Below the pieces are notes generated by a model. The model did no database searches. It saw nothing but the letters and a program-made list of their open reading frames with translations, and had not been told where the DNA came from. From Carallia brachiata (taxonomy: Eukaryota > Streptophyta > Magnoliopsida > Malpighiales > Rhizophoraceae), in assembly GCA_021464245.1 (NCBI GenBank), contig JADCRB010000013.1, forward strand, positions 11,893,350-11,957,349: a stretch of DNA of 64,000 bases, written 5' to 3'. The translations under genes were made by a program, and so were the position numbers. Numbering within the stretch: the first letter of the stretch is position 1; every line of letters starts with the position of its first letter. Below, one piece after another: positions 61,674 to 64,000 of this stretch.

Positions 61674-61896
61674 GTTTAAAAAAAATATGGATGTTGTTTA
61701 TGATAGACTACTCCAGGTTATACCTTTGCAGCACACAGACTGATTGCCCTGTACGTCGGGACTTTCTGCTGCTTACCTCTGCACCATGTTCAATTGGAAT
61801 CTAGTCTGGCTCACAACCAAAATCCAAACTATTTAAAAACATAATAAATTTCTATAGATCTACAGCCTTCCTAGGCTCTGATACCAAATACCAACC
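61674..61896 (-). promoter_or_regulatory. Leader of the minus unit with tRNA-Met primer-binding site
   Basis: Leader preceding the movement-protein start. TGGTATCAGAGCC lies at 61874-61886 on the minus strand. The unit begins only about 10 bases before it, with GGTTGGTATT ending at 61,896, next to foreign (protease-RT) sequence. Confidence 0.85.
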
Positions 61897-62517
61897 AGAA
61901 TTCTTATTAACATAGAATGCAGCACATGACCATGGTGATCTGGATTTCCTGATTAACTTCTTACTAAGTAAATCAGAAATTTCTTGTTTACAGTGAGCAA
62001 GTAGCTCAGCATTCATCTGAACTGGCCTTGCTTTAGTGGGAATTTGACGTTCATCAAAATCCTTTTCATATGGTAGATCAACCATATGTTGTTTTCTGTC
62101 CCAAAATACTATGGGCAAATCAGAACACAATTCAGTTTCAAAAAGAGTTTGTAAGTCATAAATTTTCTTTTTTACAAAATCAGCTGAAAGCTGTTTTTCA
62201 ATCTATTTTAGAGAAACAGAAGTTTTAAAAACAGAAATATCTGTCTTTTTTGTTTTGATCAAATTATTGATTTCATTATGATAAATGCTATGAGCTTTTA
62301 TCAAATGAAGGTATTTGGTTTTAGGTTTTTCAAGAAAAGAAAGTTTATGTCTCTGAGATGATTTATTATTAAAAAATAAAATACCATGATATTCAACCTA
62401 ATAAGGAGTTATCATGTTGATAAAAGGAGTACCCAAAATAACTGTATAATGGATATCTTTTACCAATAGAAATGAAGTTGAAATCCTAATGTCCTGATTA
62501 ACTATATAAGCATCAAC
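61897..62517 (-). pseudogene. Protease-RT fragment (segment 6)
   Basis: Runs from the protease C-terminal part (KVDAYIVNQD-like, GTPFI) to the RT fingers (KSRSPWSCAAF, VNKNS). It lacks the YIDD region. Several stops interrupt it (for example near 62,398-62,400). It is joined upstream to leader sequence and downstream to the primer-binding-site end of the genome-length unit. Confidence 0.8.
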
Positions 62518-63260
62518 AAATACCAAACGAGATCTGGGGAGGAGTAGATCTAAACAAATAAAATATGAAACTAAAATTGTGAAAAGAAAATTAAAAGAAG
62601 AAATAATACTATAAACTTGGGCGTTGAAACAAAACAAGGAATAGATTGGCACAGAAGAACATAGATTTAAAGTACTGGCGTTGTTTCACCTGAACTAGAA
62701 CCTCGATCTCAAAGAGATTCTCAGAATCCTTATGGTTCCAGTTTCCAGCCTATATACTTCAGAGATAAAAGTATAAATATAACTGAAGAACATAAAGGGA
62801 AAGAACAAAAAATAAAACATAAATAAACAGATACAAGCATCCAAGTCGGGAGGCAAAGCCTACCACATCTCGTGCTTAAATGAAAATGAAAGAACAGAAA
62901 TAAGAACGAAATATAAATAGAAATTTATTACATAAAGGGAGTTACAGAGTTTAAACTGAAGGACCTTTACAAAGGAAGAGGAACCTTTCTGGAGAGCTGG
63001 AGACTTCCAGGTTTTAGAAAGGAGAAGAGAGTTTTAGAGAGAGGGTTTTACTAGAGAGAGGAAGTGCCTTCCAAGTTCTGTCTCTCAAATGAGGCAGAAG
63101 GTTGGTTTTATAGAAGGTAGGGGTACTGTTTAGGTACTGTCGCAGGACTGGTGGCTTTTTTGAAACTTTTATGAACAGTATTTACTGTTCATTGACCGGT
63201 GGCCTTTTTGCAATTTTAGCAAACAGTAATTAAACAGCGTTTACAAAAGTTTAATGGTGT
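62518..63260 (-). promoter_or_regulatory. Third viral leader and promoter copy (minus)
   Basis: Same order as at 53,817-54,550: ORF2 end, CACCGG-type words, TATA box at 63106-63113, CT-rich transcript start and leader, ending at GGTATTTG (62,517) exactly at the primer-binding-site border. Confidence 0.8.
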
Positions 63261-64000
63261 TTACAAATCAAACGGATCCTGAGCATATCTTGGAGGAGCC
63301 GTATCTTCTTCTTCTTCTTCACTGGAGTCTTCTGAATCTTTGGCAAGGTTAATGGTTTTGCCAGTAGACTTCTTGGAGGAAGAATGAGGAGTTAATTCCC
63401 GAGACATTTGTTGCATGATTGCAAGATATTCTTCTCTGGTTTTAGCAGTGGAGAGTTTAAATTGCCAATGACACTTCTCGGCCAGAAAAGCAACATGCTC
63501 TTTGTTCATGGCTAGCAACTGAGGATAAGAAGCCTCTGCATGTTGTTTTAAATGTGTAGTGAGCCATTTGTCAACTGCTGGGAGATTAACATTGGAAGGA
63601 ATGTCATACTTGTTCCACCATCGGATGTAGAACAGTCTGGCAACCATATTTCCAGCTTTATGAGGTACAAATTTGTAATCTGATTGTAATACCCATGGTA
63701 TAAAAAATTTTACACAAAAGGAAAAGATTTTAGGGAAAAGCTTTTCTTGTTCTGGGATTTTGTAGTGTTTATCAAAAAGTTTATAACAGGGTATCAATTC
63801 TTCTGGGAGGATGAATTGAGTACAACCAAAATAATCCCACCATTGAAGGAACCATTTTGGAATCTGTTTAGGCTAAAAGGTTTTCTCAAAATAGATTAGC
63901 CAAGTGTGGCCACGTTTAGAATTTTGGTAGAAAAAGGCATTAAACCATGCCTGCTGATAATCCCAATATGAAAAATAAAGGGAAGGATCAGGATTATTAG
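63261..64000 (-). pseudogene. Viral ORF2, third copy (5' part beyond window)
   Basis: C-terminal half of ORF2 with the acidic tail (DSEDSSEEEEED) ending at 63,261. It is open from 63,797. A TAG at 63873-63875 replaces a Gln codon upstream. The sequence continues beyond base 64,000. Confidence 0.85.

Larger units (their letters stand above)
44005..64000. mobile_element. Endogenous florendovirus-like pararetrovirus locus, rearranged
   Basis: Seven viral segments in two orientations cover the rest of the window. Gene order inside the genome-length units is movement protein, coat protein with a CCHC knuckle, aspartic protease, RT (YIDD), RNase H, then ORF2, intergenic promoter and a leader with a tRNA-Met primer-binding site. 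One large ORF plus a 3' ORF2 of unknown role is the florendovirus layout in Caulimoviridae. There are no LTRs and no integrase, which separates it from Ty3 retrotransposons. Every ORF is interrupted, so the locus is a degenerate fossil. It continues past the right edge. Confidence 0.88.

Noticed and set aside
53817..63260. Repeated leader/promoter blocks as a pair of LTRs
   Set aside because: They lie next to ORF2 and the primer-binding site inside viral units, have no LTR-type ends, and occur because segments were joined.
44005..64000. Ty3/gypsy LTR retrotransposons as an explanation of the RT genes
   Set aside because: A movement-protein domain precedes the coat protein, there is no integrase and no LTR pair, and ORF2 follows RNase H. 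This fits Caulimoviridae instead.
1..64000. tRNA, rRNA and CRISPR arrays
   Set aside because: No tRNA cloverleaf, rRNA core sequence or regularly spaced repeat array was seen; the tRNA-like words are the viral primer-binding sites.

Overview
The window is eukaryotic nuclear DNA from a dicot plant. It is AT-rich, its genes have many short introns with GT-AG borders, and it carries a 24-exon plant receptor kinase, relics of a NIP aquaporin and a plant serpin, many small inverted-repeat transposons and an integrated plant pararetrovirus. A woody host such as Citrus is possible but is only a guess.

Host part (1-44,004). Two tandem copies of one LRR-malectin receptor-like kinase (LRR-VIII-2 type) lie on the + strand about 33 kb apart. 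Copy 1 (exons 2-24 at 851-9,689; exon 1 lies left of the window) is open throughout. Copy 2 (32,849-43,256, all 24 exons) carries a one-base loss in exon 14 that puts a stop at the start of exon 15. It would encode only a signal peptide plus LRR ectodomain of about 370 residues. The 23 kb between them is gene-poor. It holds the 3' exons of a NIP aquaporin (with a stop), a broken serpin on the minus strand, several MITE/hAT-like elements, a probable LINE tail and a tandem array directly upstream of copy 2. A 630-bp hAT-like element sits in intron 13 of copy 2.

Viral part (44,005 to the window end). This is a rearranged endogenous caulimovirid of florendovirus type: one large ORF for movement protein, coat protein, protease, RT and RNase H, then a separate ORF2 of unknown function, an intergenic promoter and a leader with a tRNA-Met primer-binding site. 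Seven pieces can be traced: a coat-protein scrap (+, 44,005-44,438); a nearly genome-length unit (+, 44,439-52,530); leader plus the start of the movement protein (+, 52,531-53,596); an ORF2 scrap (-, 53,597-53,815); a full genome-length unit (-, 53,817-61,896, about 8.08 kb); a protease-RT scrap (-, 61,897-62,517); and intergenic region plus ORF2 (-, 62,517 onward, running off the window). Every gene is broken by stops or shifts, so none of it looks competent.

The most interesting structure is the arrangement. Two genome-length copies face each other as an inverted repeat with arms of about 8 kb and a spacer of about 1.3 kb, roughly 0.75 kb downstream of the kinase copy 2. Several breakpoints fall at the same viral position, at or just upstream of the primer-binding site, as expected if linear or gapped reverse-transcription products were joined. 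Both arms share one frameshift in RT, so they probably descend from a single defective sequence. Read-through transcription would make a long hairpin RNA.
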